DNA of 64,000 nucleotides, taken from Nocardiopsis sp. NRRL B-16309 (GTDB lineage Bacteria > Actinomycetota > Actinomycetes > Streptosporangiales > Streptosporangiaceae). The position numbers were made by a program, and so were the translations under genes. The stretch is from the NCBI RefSeq assembly GCF_001279585.1, contig NZ_LGEC01000080.1:62001-126000 (forward strand), given 5' to 3'. Under the pieces are notes generated by a model. That model was given only the letters and a program-made list of their open reading frames with translations. It was not told the DNA's origin and did not search any database. Shown piece after piece: positions 33,737 through 43,334 of the stretch. Within the stretch, counting starts at the first letter, position 1. Every line of letters starts with the position of its first letter.

Positions 33737-36637
33737 GTGGCTGGCAGTGACACGGGTCTCCCGAGTCTTCGACTCCGGGGCCGCGAAAACGAACTGAGGC
33801 TCCTCGCCGACGCACTCGGCGAAGCGAGGGCCCGGCGCGGGGCGTGCCTGCTGCTCTCCGGCGGTCCCGGCCGCGGAAAGACCTCCCTGCTGGAGCACAC
33901 CCGCGCCGTGGCCGGTGATTTCACCGTCCTGTACGCCGGTGGTATCCCCGACGAGTCCGACCTGCCCTTCGCCGGACTCCAGCGCCTGCTGCGCCCGGTC
34001 GAGTCGGTCACCGACCGCATGGCGAAGGACCGGCGGGACCTGCTGCGCCGCACACTGGGCGGCGGCACGGTCGCCGACGCGGACCGCTTCGCCTTCTACA
34101 CCGGAGTCCTGGAGCTGCTGACCCTCGCGGCCGAGGAACGGCCGCTGCTGCTCTGCGTCGACGACACCGACCGGCTGGACGGCCCGTCGCTGGACTCGCT
34201 CGCCTTCGTCGCCCGGCGGCTGACCGGTACCCCCGTGGCCGCGGTCTTCGCCGCCCACGGCGGCCACGACAAGCCCACCGGCGCGCGGCTGCCCTCCTCC
34301 GTCGGCGAGCCCACGCCCGACGCCCTCATCCCCGGCGTCACCGAGCACCTCGTCGAACCGCTGCCCGAGCGCGCGGTCCACGACGTCATCACCGACCACG
34401 CCCCGGTCACGGTCGGGTCGGCCGTGCGCACCGCGCTCGTGGCCGCCGCGCACGGCAACCCCGCCGCCGTCCTCGGCTTCCTGCGCTGCCTCACCGACGC
34501 CCAGCTGCTCGGGAACGACCCCCTTCCCGAGACCCTGCGGCTCGACGGCCGCCTGCGCGCCGACCTCCTCACCCCCTACCTGGAGCTGGCCGAGCCCACA
34601 CGGCATCTGCTCCTCCTCGCCGCGCTCTCCCGGGAGCCGCGTGCCCACGTGATCCTGGCCGCCCGCGCGGGCGGCCAGGAGAGCGCGGACGGCCGGACCG
34701 GCGAGGGCGCCGACGCGTCCGGCCCGCCCGCCGGGTCCGCCGCGAAGGCGGCCGAGGGCCCCGCCGCGACCATCGCCGACCTGGAGCCCGCCGAGGAGCG
34801 CGGCCTCGTGCGCGTTGACGGCGACGCCATCGTCTTCACCGATCCCCTCCTGCGCGAGGCGATCGCGCAGGGCAGTCCCGCCGGCAGGCTCCGCGCCGCC
34901 CACCGGGAGCTGGCCGCGGTCGTGGACGCCGAACACGCGCCGGTCGACTTCGCGCTGCACACCTCCTCCGGCACGGGGAGCCCGGACGCCGGCCTGGCCA
35001 CCGCCGTCGCGGACGCTGCGCTGCACGCCAAGCGGCTGGAGGGCTCCCTGGCCGCCTCGCTCACCTACGAGCGCGCCGCGAGCCTGACCCCCGAGTCCGA
35101 CGAGCGCGCCTGCCGGCTCACCTCGGCGGCCTACGAGTCCTACGTGGCCGGCCGCTCCGACCGCGCCGCCCGACTGCTCGGCCGCGCGCGCCCCCTGGCG
35201 GTCTCCGACCGCCGCCGCGCCACCGTCGACCTCATCGACGCCCAGCTGTACATGCGCGGCGGCAACGCCATCGACGCCGCCGACCGGCTGCTGGCCGCCG
35301 GGCGCGACCTCGTCCCGCACGACCACACGCTGGCCCTGCGCGCCTTCGTCCGCGCCGCCGACTCCGCGTCCCTGGCGGGCGACCCGGTGCGCTTCGGCCG
35401 GATCACCGACCTGGCCCTGCCGCTGGTGCGGCCGGACAGCTCGCCGTCCACCCGGCTCATCGGCGCCTACCTGGAGGGATGCGCGGTCTCCTTCCGCGGC
35501 GACTACGTCCGCTCCACCCCCCTGCTGCGCAGCGTCAACGCACTGGCCGCGGAGATCGACAAGCCCTCGGAGCTGATCTGGGCCGCCGTGACCGGGCTCC
35601 GCCTGGGCGACGCGCCCTACGTGCGGTCGGTCACCTCGCGCGCGGTGGAGGCCGCGCGTGTGCGGGTCGAGACCGCCAACGTCCCGGCCGCCCTGGGCTT
35701 CCTCGTCTTCTCGGAGTTCTGGAGCGGACGCTTCCCGTCGGCGGCGGGCACCGCCCTGACGGGTCTGCGGGTCGCCCGCGAGTGCGGCCAGTCGGTCTGG
35801 GCCACACAGCACCTGGCGTCCCTGGCCATGATCGCCGCCATCCAGGGCGACGTGGAGACCTGCCGGATCCGGGCCAAGGCCGTGGCCGCGCAGGCGGGCG
35901 AGAACAGTCTCGGCCTGGCCTCGGCGATGGCCGCCTGGGCCCAGGCCGTCCTGGAGCTGTCCCGCGGCAACGCCGCCGACGCGTTCTTCCGGCTGCGCGC
36001 GCTCGCGCACGCCGGGCCCGGCCACGGCCACCCGACCATGCGGCTGCTGACCGCGCCCCACTTCGTGGAGGCCGCGACCCGCATGGGGGAGACCGACTGG
36101 GCACACACCTCCCTGGCGGGCTACCGCCGCTGGGCGGAGGCGGTGGACAGCCCGGGCGTACTTGCCCTGGCCGCCCGCTGCTCCGGACTGCTGGCCTGCG
36201 GCGACGAGGCCGCGGACCACTTCGAGAACGCTCTGGCCCTGCACCGGGCCTGCGGTGACGACGACGTCGAACACGCGCGCACCCAGCTGCTCTTCGGCGC
36301 GTTCCTTCGGAGGGCCCGCCTTCCCGGCCGGGCCCGTGAACACCTGTACAACGCGCTGGAGTCGTTCGAACGCTTCGGGGCCCGGCTGTGGGTGCGACAG
36401 ACCCGCGCCGAGCTGCGAGCCATCGGGACCTCCGAGAGGGGGCCCGATCCCTCCGCCACCAGCGAGCTGACCGCTCAGCAACAGCAGATCGCGCGGCTCG
36501 TGGCGGAGGGGGCCACCAACCGCGAGGTGGCCGCGCACATGTTCATCAGCCCGCGCACGGTCGAACACCACCTGCGCGGCATCTTCCGAAAGCTCAACAT
36601 CAGGTCCCGGGTGGACCTGGCACGCCTGTTCAACTGA
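33737..36637 (+). CDS. LuxR-family (LAL-type) transcriptional regulator
   Basis: 966 residues. N-terminal AAA-like ATPase with Walker A GGPGRGKT (42-49) and a LLCVDDTDRLDG Walker B (~135), a long helical/TPR-like middle, and a C-terminal LuxR helix-turn-helix (~909-966: LTAQQQQIARLVAEGATN, then SPRTVEHHLRGIFRKLN). LAL regulators bind an inducer and ATP before activating transcription. It lies 129 bases upstream of the liv operon on the same strand and may control it. GTG 33737 is the first start after an in-frame stop. Confidence 0.88.
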   Translation: MAGSDTGLPSLRLRGRENELRLLADALGEARARRGACLLLSGGPGRGKTSLLEHTRAVAGDFTVLYAGGIPDESDLPFAGLQRLLRPVESVTDRMAKDRRDLLRRTLGGGTVADADRFAFYTGVLELLTLAAEERPLLLCVDDTDRLDGPSLDSLAFVARRLTGTPVAAVFAAHGGHDKPTGARLPSSVGEPTPDALIPGVTEHLVEPLPERAVHDVITDHAPVTVGSAVRTALVAAAHGNPAAVLGFLRCLTDAQLLGNDPLPETLRLDGRLRADLLTPYLELAEPTRHLLLLAALSREPRAHVILAARAGGQESADGRTGEGADASGPPAGSAAKAAEGPAATIADLEPAEERGLVRVDGDAIVFTDPLLREAIAQGSPAGRLRAAHRELAAVVDAEHAPVDFALHTSSGTGSPDAGLATAVADAALHAKRLEGSLAASLTYERAASLTPESDERACRLTSAAYESYVAGRSDRAARLLGRARPLAVSDRRRATVDLIDAQLYMRGGNAIDAADRLLAAGRDLVPHDHTLALRAFVRAADSASLAGDPVRFGRITDLALPLVRPDSSPSTRLIGAYLEGCAVSFRGDYVRSTPLLRSVNALAAEIDKPSELIWAAVTGLRLGDAPYVRSVTSRAVEAARVRVETANVPAALGFLVFSEFWSGRFPSAAGTALTGLRVARECGQSVWATQHLASLAMIAAIQGDVETCRIRAKAVAAQAGENSLGLASAMAAWAQAVLELSRGNAADAFFRLRALAHAGPGHGHPTMRLLTAPHFVEAATRMGETDWAHTSLAGYRRWAEAVDSPGVLALAARCSGLLACGDEAADHFENALALHRACGDDDVEHARTQLLFGAFLRRARLPGRAREHLYNALESFERFGARLWVRQTRAELRAIGTSERGPDPSATSELTAQQQQIARLVAEGATNREVAAHMFISPRTVEHHLRGIFRKLNIRSRVDLARLFN

Positions 36638-36714
36638 CCGCGTCGGACCGGCGCCGACCGGGTGGGTGACGGTCGGTCCGGTGGACGGCGGGGCGGTGCG
36701 GCTCGATCACGATC

Positions 36715-36736
36715 CCGTACCAACCGGTCGGTACGG
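36715..36736. promoter_or_regulatory. TetR-type palindrome upstream of livG
   Basis: CCGTACC and GGTACGG arms surround an ACCGGT core; the middle 16 bases TACCAACCGGTCGGTA differ by one base from a perfect palindrome. Similar TACCGACCGGTCGGTA-type sites are bound by TetR repressors of fatty acid and aromatic catabolism in other bacteria. It lies 31 bases before the livG start. Confidence 0.55.
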
Positions 36737-36766
36737 AATCGCAGGTCAACCGGGAGAGAGGACTCC

Positions 36767-37591
36767 ATGACAACGACCGCACGTGACCAACTACTGAGCG
36801 CGGACGGGGTGACCGTGCGCTTCGGGGGCCTGACCGCCCTCGACGACGTCGGGCTGCGGGTCGCACCCGGAAGCGTCGTCGGTCTCATCGGCCCCAACGG
36901 AGCGGGCAAGACCACGTTGTTCAACGTGCTCTCCGGGGTCCTGCGGCCCACCTCCGGCACCATCTCGTGGAAGGGCGCGCCGCCCCCCGGCCGCCGCCCG
37001 CACCACCTCGCCCAGGCCGGGATCGCGCGCACGTTCCAGGGCCTGAACCTCTTCCCGATGATGTCGGTCCTGGAGAACGTGGTGGCCGGCGCCGACCGGA
37101 CCGCGCGGGGCGGCCCCCTGTCCCTGCTCACCGGCCTGGGCCGGCACCACCGCGACGAGCGCGAGCTGCGCGCCCGCGCCGAGGCGACCCTGGCGCGCTT
37201 CGGGATCGCCGATTACGCCGCACGGCTGCCCGGCACCCTGCCCTACGGCATCCAGAAGCAGGTGGCGCTGGCCCGCGCCTGCGTGGCCGACCCCGAGCTG
37301 CTGCTCCTGGACGAACCCGCCAGCGGACTGTCCGGCCAGCAGATCGACGACCTCGCCGCGCAGATCCGCGGGTTCAGCGAGCACATGGCCGTGGTCCTGG
37401 TCGAGCACCACATGGACCTGGTCATGCGGGTGTGCGACCACATCGTGGTCCTCAACTTCGGCAAGGTCATCTCCACCGGTACCCCGGAGGAGGTCCAGGC
37501 CGACCCCGCCGTCACCGAGGCCTACCTCGGCACCCCCGCGGACGACACCGCCGCGGCCGACCCCTCGCACTCCGACGGAGGCACACGATGA
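36767..37591 (+). CDS. livG: Branched-chain amino acid-type ABC transporter ATP-binding protein LivG
   Basis: 274 residues. Walker A GPNGAGKTT (~44), Q-loop in ARTFQGLNLFP, a signature region YGIQKQVALARA (atypical, lacking the LSGGQ core), Walker B LLLLDEPASGLS and the H-loop in VEHHMDL, typical of LivG. ATG 36767 follows GGGAGAGAGG. First gene of livG-F-H-M-K; overlaps livF by ATGA. Confidence 0.92.
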   Translation: MTTTARDQLLSADGVTVRFGGLTALDDVGLRVAPGSVVGLIGPNGAGKTTLFNVLSGVLRPTSGTISWKGAPPPGRRPHHLAQAGIARTFQGLNLFPMMSVLENVVAGADRTARGGPLSLLTGLGRHHRDERELRARAEATLARFGIADYAARLPGTLPYGIQKQVALARACVADPELLLLDEPASGLSGQQIDDLAAQIRGFSEHMAVVLVEHHMDLVMRVCDHIVVLNFGKVISTGTPEEVQADPAVTEAYLGTPADDTAAADPSHSDGGTR

Positions 37592-38382
37592 GCGCGCAGT
37601 ACGCCAACGGCGCCGCCCCGGGCGCGTCCACCGGCACCGCACCGGCGTCCGCCGCCGGGAACCGGAACGCCGAGCCGATCCTGCGGGTGGAGGGCCTGAG
37701 CGCCCACTTCGGCGCGGTACGCGCCCTGGCCGACGTGTCCCTCGCCGTACCGCAGCAGGGCATGTGCGGAGTCCTCGGCGCCAACGGCGCGGGCAAGACC
37801 ACCCTCCTGCGCTGCCTCACCGGGCTGCACCGGGCCTCCTCCGGGCGGGTCGTGCTGGAGGGCGAGGACATCACCCGGCTCCCCGCGGAGAAGGTCATCA
37901 CCCGCGGACTCGCGCACGTTCCCGAGGGCGGCGGGGTGATCGTCGAACTCACCGTCGAGGAGAACCTGCGCCTGGGCGGCCTGTGGCGCAGGGACCGGCG
38001 CGACCGCTCCACGCTGAACGAGGTCATGGAACTGTTCCCGCCGCTGGCCGAGCGGCGGAGCAAGTCCGCGAGCACGCTGTCCGGCGGCGAGCGCCAGATG
38101 CTGGCCATCGGACGCGCGCTGATGGCCCGCCCCAAGGTCCTGCTCCTGGACGAGCCCTCGCTGGGCCTGGCCCCCCTCATCACGCAGCAGATCTTCACCC
38201 TGCTGCGCGACCTGCGGGCCCGCACCGGCCTGACGGTCGTCCTCGTGGAGCAGAACGCGGCCGGCGCCCTGTCGGTCACCGACCACGGGTTCGTCCTGAA
38301 CCAGGGACGCGTGGCCGCCGAGGGCTCCTCGGCGGACCTGCTCTCCGACGACCGCATGCGCCACGCCTACCTCGGCTTCTGA
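37588..38382 (+). CDS. livF: Branched-chain amino acid-type ABC transporter ATP-binding protein LivF
   Basis: 264 residues. Walker A GANGAGKTT (~65), signature LSGGERQML, Walker B LLLDEPSLGLAP and the LivF-type GLAHVPEGGGV stretch. The N-terminal ~30 residues are a low-complexity Ala/Gly/Thr extension not needed for the fold. Coupled to livG by overlap and followed by livH after 10 bases. Confidence 0.92.
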   Translation: MSAQYANGAAPGASTGTAPASAAGNRNAEPILRVEGLSAHFGAVRALADVSLAVPQQGMCGVLGANGAGKTTLLRCLTGLHRASSGRVVLEGEDITRLPAEKVITRGLAHVPEGGGVIVELTVEENLRLGGLWRRDRRDRSTLNEVMELFPPLAERRSKSASTLSGGERQMLAIGRALMARPKVLLLDEPSLGLAPLITQQIFTLLRDLRARTGLTVVLVEQNAAGALSVTDHGFVLNQGRVAAEGSSADLLSDDRMRHAYLGF

Positions 38383-38392
38383 GGAGACCCCC

Positions 38393-39244
38393 ATGGAACA
38401 CTTCATCAACCTGACCCTGAGCGGGTTGGCGTCCGGGGCCACGTACGCGGCGCTGGCGCTGTCCCTGGTCATCATCTACCAGGCCACCCGGCTGGTGAAC
38501 TTCGCCCAGCCCGCGCTCGCCCTGCTGGCGGTGTACACCGCCTATACCGTGGTCCAGATCACCGGCTCCTACTGGATCGGCTTCGCCAGCGCCCTGACGG
38601 TCGGCCTGGTCGCCGGAGCCGTGGTCGAACGGGTCGTCATCCGACCGATCGCCCGCGTCTCCGAGCTCAACGGCATCATCGTCACCCTCGGACTCCTGCT
38701 CATCATCCAGGGCGGCGTCGGGATGATCTGGGGCAACCAGCAGCACGGACTCCAGTACGCGTTCAGCTACGTCGGGCGCTTCTCGCCCGCCGACGCCTTC
38801 GCGCTGGGCTCCGTCGCCGCGGTCGCCCTGCTGCTGTTCGTCCTGTACCGGTACACGCCGCTCGGGCTGCGCATGCGCGCCGCCGCCTTCCGACCGGAGG
38901 CGGCACGGCTGAGCGGGGTCAAGGTGGGCCTGATGCTCACCGCCGGCTGGGGGATCGCCTCGGCCATCGGCGCGCTGGCGGGCATGCTCGCCGGTCCTCC
39001 GTTCCTCTCCCCGAACGTGTTCGACGTCGTCTTCGTCTTCGGCATCACCGCGGCCGTGGTGGGCGGTCTGGACAACCCGTTCGGCGCCGTCATCGGCGGC
39101 ATGCTCATCGGCCTGGGCCTGACCTACGTGTCCGGCTACGCGGGGCCCGAACTGGCGACCCTCGCCGCCCTCGCCATCGTGGTCCTCGTGCTGAGCGTGC
39201 GGCCCGACGGCATCCTGTCCCGCCCGACCGCGCGAAAGGTGTAG
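38393..39244 (+). CDS. livH: Branched-chain amino acid-type ABC permease LivH
   Basis: 283 residues, about 8 membrane segments. The LivH-type opening (LSGLASGATYAALALSLVIIYQATRLVNFAQ, residues 9-39) and the cytoplasmic coupling loop TPLGLRMRAAAFRPEAARLSG are clear. Works with LivM as the membrane pore of the importer. GGAGA precedes the ATG. Confidence 0.92.
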   Translation: MEHFINLTLSGLASGATYAALALSLVIIYQATRLVNFAQPALALLAVYTAYTVVQITGSYWIGFASALTVGLVAGAVVERVVIRPIARVSELNGIIVTLGLLLIIQGGVGMIWGNQQHGLQYAFSYVGRFSPADAFALGSVAAVALLLFVLYRYTPLGLRMRAAAFRPEAARLSGVKVGLMLTAGWGIASAIGALAGMLAGPPFLSPNVFDVVFVFGITAAVVGGLDNPFGAVIGGMLIGLGLTYVSGYAGPELATLAALAIVVLVLSVRPDGILSRPTARKV

Positions 39245-39246
39245 CC

Positions 39247-40434
39247 ATGTCCTCGCCCACCAGACAGCGCGCGGAGCGCGCCGCCACCCCCGACCGGACC
39301 GCACCGGCCGCGCCCCGACGGGCGTCCGACCGCTGGCGGGCCCTGCCCGCACCGCTGCGCCACCTGCTGCTCGCCGGGCTCGGCCTGGCAGCCGTCACGG
39401 CCCTGCAGTTCGTGACGGGCGACCTGACCGCCCTGCGGATGGCCGCCGTCGGCTACACGATGCTGGCCCTGGCCGGCCTGCAGCTGCTGGTCGGCGGCAG
39501 CGGCCAGGTGTCGCTGGGCCACGGCGCGTTCATGATGATCGGCGCCTACACCATGGCGCTGATGGTCCTGCACCAGCCGATGCTGCCGCTGGCGGCCAAC
39601 CTGCTGATCATCGTCGTGGTCTCCGTCGTGGCCGGGATCGCCGTCGGCGCCGCGACCGCGCGGCTGCACGGCCCCTACCTGGCCGGTGCCACGCTCATCC
39701 TGGCCGTGGGCCTGCCCGGGCTCACGCACCGCTACCACGAGTTCCTCGGCGGCAGCAACGGACTCAACATCCGCACCGCAGGCGCCCCGCCCGCCCTCCA
39801 GGGGATCTTCTCCGGCAGCGAGTGGAAGTCGATCGTGGTGTGGACCACGGTCGTCATCGGACTCGCGGTCCTGGCGACGGTGAACACCGGACGCCTCGGA
39901 CGCCGGATGCGCGCGGTGCGCGACGACGAGACCGCGGCGGCCATGTCCGGCGTTCCCGTGGGCAGCACCAAGGTGGTCGCGTTCGTCATCGCCTCGGCCG
40001 CCGGCGGGCTGGCCGGGGGACTACAGGCCTACGTACTCGGCACGGTCACACCCAGCACGTTCACGCTGGCGCTGTCGCTGAGCCTGCTCGCGGTGCTCGT
40101 CCTGGGCGGCATCGGCAGCATGTGGGGCGCCTTCTGGGCCGCCCTGGCGCTGGTCTACCTGGAGGTCTGGGTCTCCGACCTCGCCGGGACCATGGACTTC
40201 AGCCCGGACGTGGAGAACAACCTCCCGGTGGTCGTGTTCGGCGTCATCCTCATCCTGGTCCTGCGCTTCTGGCCCTACGGGATCCAGGGCGTGTTCCAGC
40301 GGATGGCCTACAAGCGCAGGATCGCCGCCGCTCCCGCCACACCGAACGGCGCCACTTCCGACGGCGCCGCTCCGACCAGTACCCCGACGAACGGTGCCGA
40401 ACCGGGCGCCGACGGCTCCAGGGGTGCCCCTTGA
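39247..40434 (+). CDS. livM: Branched-chain amino acid-type ABC permease LivM
   Basis: 395 residues, ~9-10 membrane segments after a charged N-terminus. Typical LivM parts: GGSGQVSLGHGAFMMIGAY and the coupling loop TGRLGRRMRAVRDDETAAAMSG. The C-terminal ~40 residues are a Pro/Thr/Ala-rich tail. ATG lies 2 bases after the livH stop. Confidence 0.92.
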   Translation: MSSPTRQRAERAATPDRTAPAAPRRASDRWRALPAPLRHLLLAGLGLAAVTALQFVTGDLTALRMAAVGYTMLALAGLQLLVGGSGQVSLGHGAFMMIGAYTMALMVLHQPMLPLAANLLIIVVVSVVAGIAVGAATARLHGPYLAGATLILAVGLPGLTHRYHEFLGGSNGLNIRTAGAPPALQGIFSGSEWKSIVVWTTVVIGLAVLATVNTGRLGRRMRAVRDDETAAAMSGVPVGSTKVVAFVIASAAGGLAGGLQAYVLGTVTPSTFTLALSLSLLAVLVLGGIGSMWGAFWAALALVYLEVWVSDLAGTMDFSPDVENNLPVVVFGVILILVLRFWPYGIQGVFQRMAYKRRIAAAPATPNGATSDGAAPTSTPTNGAEPGADGSRGAP

Positions 40435-40502
40435 ATCCCGCGGCGGGTCCCGCCTCGGGGCCCGTGAGACGTCATCTCCACCCCCTGACGAAGGAGAACA
40501 CC

Positions 40503-41828
40503 ATGCGAAACCGCAGAGGAACACTGGCCGCCACCGCGGCGGCCCTCGCACTGGCGATGATGGCGTCGGCCTGCTCGGGCGCCGGTGAGGTCGCCGAGAC
40601 CGGGGACGTCGACCTGAACGTGTCCCCGGGCGTGACCGACGACTCCGTGATCATCGGCACGCACCAGCCCCTGACCGGGCCCGCGGCGCCCGGCTACCAG
40701 TCGATCTCGCAGGCGGCGGCGGCCGTGTTCGAGTACGTCAACGCGCAGGGGGGCGTGAACGGACGCGAGATCGACTACCGGGTCGAGGACGACGTCTACG
40801 ACCCGTCGCAGACGATCGACGTCACGCGCGAGCTCGTCATCGAGCAGGAGATCTTCGCGATGGTGGGCGGCCTGGGCACGCCCACGCACAGCGGTGTCCT
40901 GGACTACCTCAACGACGAGGGCGTCCCGGACGTGTTCCCGTCGTCGGGGGCCCTGGCGTGGAACAACCCGGAAGAGTACCCGCTGACCTACGGGTGGCAG
41001 ACGGACTACACCAAGGAAGCGAAGATCCAGGGCGAGTACGTCGCGGAGAACTTCCCCGAGCAGCCCGTCGGCTACCTGTTCCAGAACGACGACGTCGGCG
41101 AGGACGCGCAGGCCGGCCTCGACCAGTACCTCAACAACGACGTCGTGGCCCGTGAGCACTACGAGTCCGACAACACCGACGTCAGCTCGCAGGTCGCCGA
41201 ACTGGAGCGCTCGGGCGCCGAGGTCGTCGTGTGCTCCTGCATCCCGGCGTTCGTCGCCCTCGCGCTGCTGGAGGCGGCGAGCATCGGCTACGAGCCGCAG
41301 TGGGTGGTCTCCAGCATCGGCGGCGACACCGCCACGCTCCAGGGCCTGCTGGCGAGCTTCACCGAGGGGTCGGACGCGGAGGACGTGCCCGCCGACGCCT
41401 TCCTGGACGGGATGATCATCACGAGCTACCTCCCGCGGGTGGAGGACACCGAGGACGAGTGGTCCCAGTTCTTCTCCGCCGTGTGGGAGGAGTACGGCGA
41501 GGACGCGCCGCTGACCAACACCCACCTGTTCGGCATGACGCAGGCCGTGATGTTCTCGCAGGCCCTGAAGGCCGCGGGGGAGGACCTCACCCGCCAGTCG
41601 CTGATCGACGCGCTGGAGACACAGGAGTGGCAGGGCCCGGGTCTGGTGCCGTTCTCCTCGTCCGACGGTGACCACGGCGGCCACCAGGGCGTGTACGTCG
41701 TCCAGTACGGCGCCGGCGACGAGATCGAGATGGTCCAGGAGGCCCGGGTGACCGACCGCGAGGGCGGTCCCATCGAGGAGACCGACTTCGAGCGCGTGCT
41801 GCCCGAGGAGATGGACTTCCACGACTGA
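40503..41828 (+). CDS. livK: ABC transporter substrate-binding lipoprotein LivK-like
   Basis: 441 residues. Lipoprotein signal: basic start MRNRRG, hydrophobic stretch and a lipobox ending ASAC (Cys ~25). The mature part is a periplasmic-binding type I protein (Leu/Ile/Val-binding family): GVTDDSVIIGTHQPLTGPA, GGVNGREIDYRVEDD, and an ATTS-like middle. The ligand could be amino acids, amides or aromatic acids. AAGGAGA precedes ATG. Final gene of the operon. Confidence 0.9.
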   Translation: MRNRRGTLAATAAALALAMMASACSGAGEVAETGDVDLNVSPGVTDDSVIIGTHQPLTGPAAPGYQSISQAAAAVFEYVNAQGGVNGREIDYRVEDDVYDPSQTIDVTRELVIEQEIFAMVGGLGTPTHSGVLDYLNDEGVPDVFPSSGALAWNNPEEYPLTYGWQTDYTKEAKIQGEYVAENFPEQPVGYLFQNDDVGEDAQAGLDQYLNNDVVAREHYESDNTDVSSQVAELERSGAEVVVCSCIPAFVALALLEAASIGYEPQWVVSSIGGDTATLQGLLASFTEGSDAEDVPADAFLDGMIITSYLPRVEDTEDEWSQFFSAVWEEYGEDAPLTNTHLFGMTQAVMFSQALKAAGEDLTRQSLIDALETQEWQGPGLVPFSSSDGDHGGHQGVYVVQYGAGDEIEMVQEARVTDREGGPIEETDFERVLPEEMDFHD

Positions 41829-41881
41829 CCGGTCGTCCCGGTCGCGCCGTCCGTCGGCCGACCGGGGCCCGAGACGTCGGA

Positions 41882-41915
41882 CCGCGGCCCGTGGGGATCT
41901 CCCCGCGGGCCGCGG
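41882..41915 (+). terminator. Terminator of the liv operon
   Basis: 15-bp stem (one G-T wobble; left arm CCGCGGCCCGTGGGG) with a 4-nt loop ATCT, 53 bases after livK. Confidence 0.8.
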
Positions 41916-42370
41916 TCGTGCGCGGCCCCGGGTACCCCCTCCCTGGGGGCGCCGTCGTGCCCGGCCCTGGGGTCTCCGGGCCGCCGGGGGCGGTCGTGGG
42001 CGGGGCTGATGGGGCCCGTCCGGGGGCGCTTCGGTGTTCCGGCCGGTGCGTCGCCGCTCCCGCTGGGGCCCGCTGCGGACGGGGCCGCTCCCGTGGGGGC
42101 CCGCTCCAGCCGGATCGCCGCCGTGCCCCGCTCCCGCTGGTGTCCGCTCCCGGCCCGAGGGGACTCCTCCCCACGGCCGCCGTGTCCCGGAGGGGCGGCG
42201 CGTCCGCGGCCCTGTCCGCCGACGGAACTCCGTTCCCGGGCCACCGGCGCGGGAAATGGCTCCGCCCGTTTCCGTTCGGTCCTCTTCCACCGGCGGTTGG
42301 TCAAGGGCTTGACACGAACGGTCGAAAGGCGCGGCGCTGGCACCGGAAATCGAGTGCGCACACGCCGAAA

Positions 42371-42397
42371 CGGCGGGCCGCTGGACGCGGCCCGCCG
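42371..42397 (-). terminator. Terminator of the cutinase gene
   Basis: Perfect 11-bp stem CGGCGGGCCGC / GCGGCCCGCCG with a 5-nt loop, followed on the minus strand by TTTCGG. Confidence 0.7.
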
Positions 42398-42419
42398 TTC
42401 GCGGGTCAATCGTGGGGGA

Positions 42420-43334
42420 TCAGGAACCGTACGGGCAGGTGTCCCGGTAGTCCGAGTAGTCCGAGAACCAGCCGGTGCTGGGCGCCGGGCAGAGGAACTG
42501 CTCGTACCGCTCGTCCTCGTCCACGAACAGCTTCAGCCAGGCGATGCTGTTCCGGGCGATCGGCGTGTTGTTGTAGTTCGGGGCGAAGTGGCTCGCGCCG
42601 GACAGCTCCACGTACGCCTTGTCCACCGAGCCGTTGAGGCTCTCGTAGAACGGGATGGAGTGGGAGCGCGTCGAGGCGATGCTGTCGTCCTCCGCGCCGA
42701 TGATCATGGTGGGCACGTCCACGTCCGACCAGTTCTTCTGGAGGTGCCACGGGGTCAGCGGGATCGCCGCCTTGAGCTCCGGGCGGTCGTCGGCCGCCGC
42801 GAGCGTTCCGCCGCCGCCCATCGAGTGGCCCATCACCGCGAGGCGGTCCGGGTCCACGGTGTCCCTGACGTCGCTGTCATCGACCAGGTAGTCGAGCGCG
42901 GCCTCGATCTGGCGGCCGCGGCTGTCGGGCTGGTCGTAGCGCGTGTTGGTGTCGATGGTGAAGATCACGAAGCCCTGCGAGGCCAGACGGTGACCCAGCC
43001 ACGACATCGTCGAGCTGCTCGCGGTGTAGCCGGGAGCCACGACGACGCCGCCGAAGGTGCCCTGGCTGGTGTCGGTCGGGTAGTAGATCGTGCCGCCGCC
43101 GAAGCCGGACACGAAGGACGAGACGTCCTCGGTGTCGGTGTCGAAGGACCCGCGGAGCGCCTCGATGCTGGACTCCGTGGGGTCCGGGCCGCGCTGGTAG
43201 TCGGACGCCTGGGCGGGTGCGACCAGGCTTCCGGCGGTCGCTACGGCGACGCCCAGGACGAGGGCGGTCTTGACGGCGAGCCGGCCGGCCCAGGATCGGG
43301 GGGTGCTTTTCTCGGGGGCATTCTGTGTTCGCAC
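42420..43334 (-). CDS. Secreted polyester hydrolase (cutinase / PET hydrolase family)
   Basis: 304 residues with a signal peptide (cleavage near AQA-S at 41-44). It closely matches Thermobifida cutinases known to hydrolyse PET: GFGGGTIYYP, PGYT, PWHLQKNW, SHFAPN and the C-terminal FLCP...TCP disulfide (Cys282-Cys300). Catalytic triad Ser171 (GHSMGG), Asp217, His249; oxyanion Tyr103 and Met172; Trp196 for ring stacking. From memory, the calcium-site acid before the catalytic His (Asp204 in TfCut2) is Ser245 here, which may lower heat stability. GTG 43334 follows AAGGAC. Natural role: cutin/polyester degradation outside the cell. Confidence 0.9.
   Translation of the reverse strand: MRTQNAPEKSTPRSWAGRLAVKTALVLGVAVATAGSLVAPAQASDYQRGPDPTESSIEALRGSFDTDTEDVSSFVSGFGGGTIYYPTDTSQGTFGGVVVAPGYTASSSTMSWLGHRLASQGFVIFTIDTNTRYDQPDSRGRQIEAALDYLVDDSDVRDTVDPDRLAVMGHSMGGGGTLAAADDRPELKAAIPLTPWHLQKNWSDVDVPTMIIGAEDDSIASTRSHSIPFYESLNGSVDKAYVELSGASHFAPNYNNTPIARNSIAWLKLFVDEDERYEQFLCPAPSTGWFSDYSDYRDTCPYGS

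Larger units (their letters stand above)
41829..42419. other. Intergenic region, no gene seen
   Basis: 591 bases with the liv terminator at its left end, then Pro/Gly-codon-like GC-rich sequence with short repeats of GGGGCCCGCT type, and the cutinase terminator at its right end. Confidence 0.5.

Noticed and set aside
33584..36571. 995-residue minus-strand frame opposite the LuxR regulator
   Set aside because: Gly/Val/Arg-rich mirror sequence, no motif; the plus strand has clear ATPase and HTH domains.
42309..42314. TTGACA as a possible -35 element
   Set aside because: No acceptable -10 at 16-18 bases and no plus-strand gene follows.
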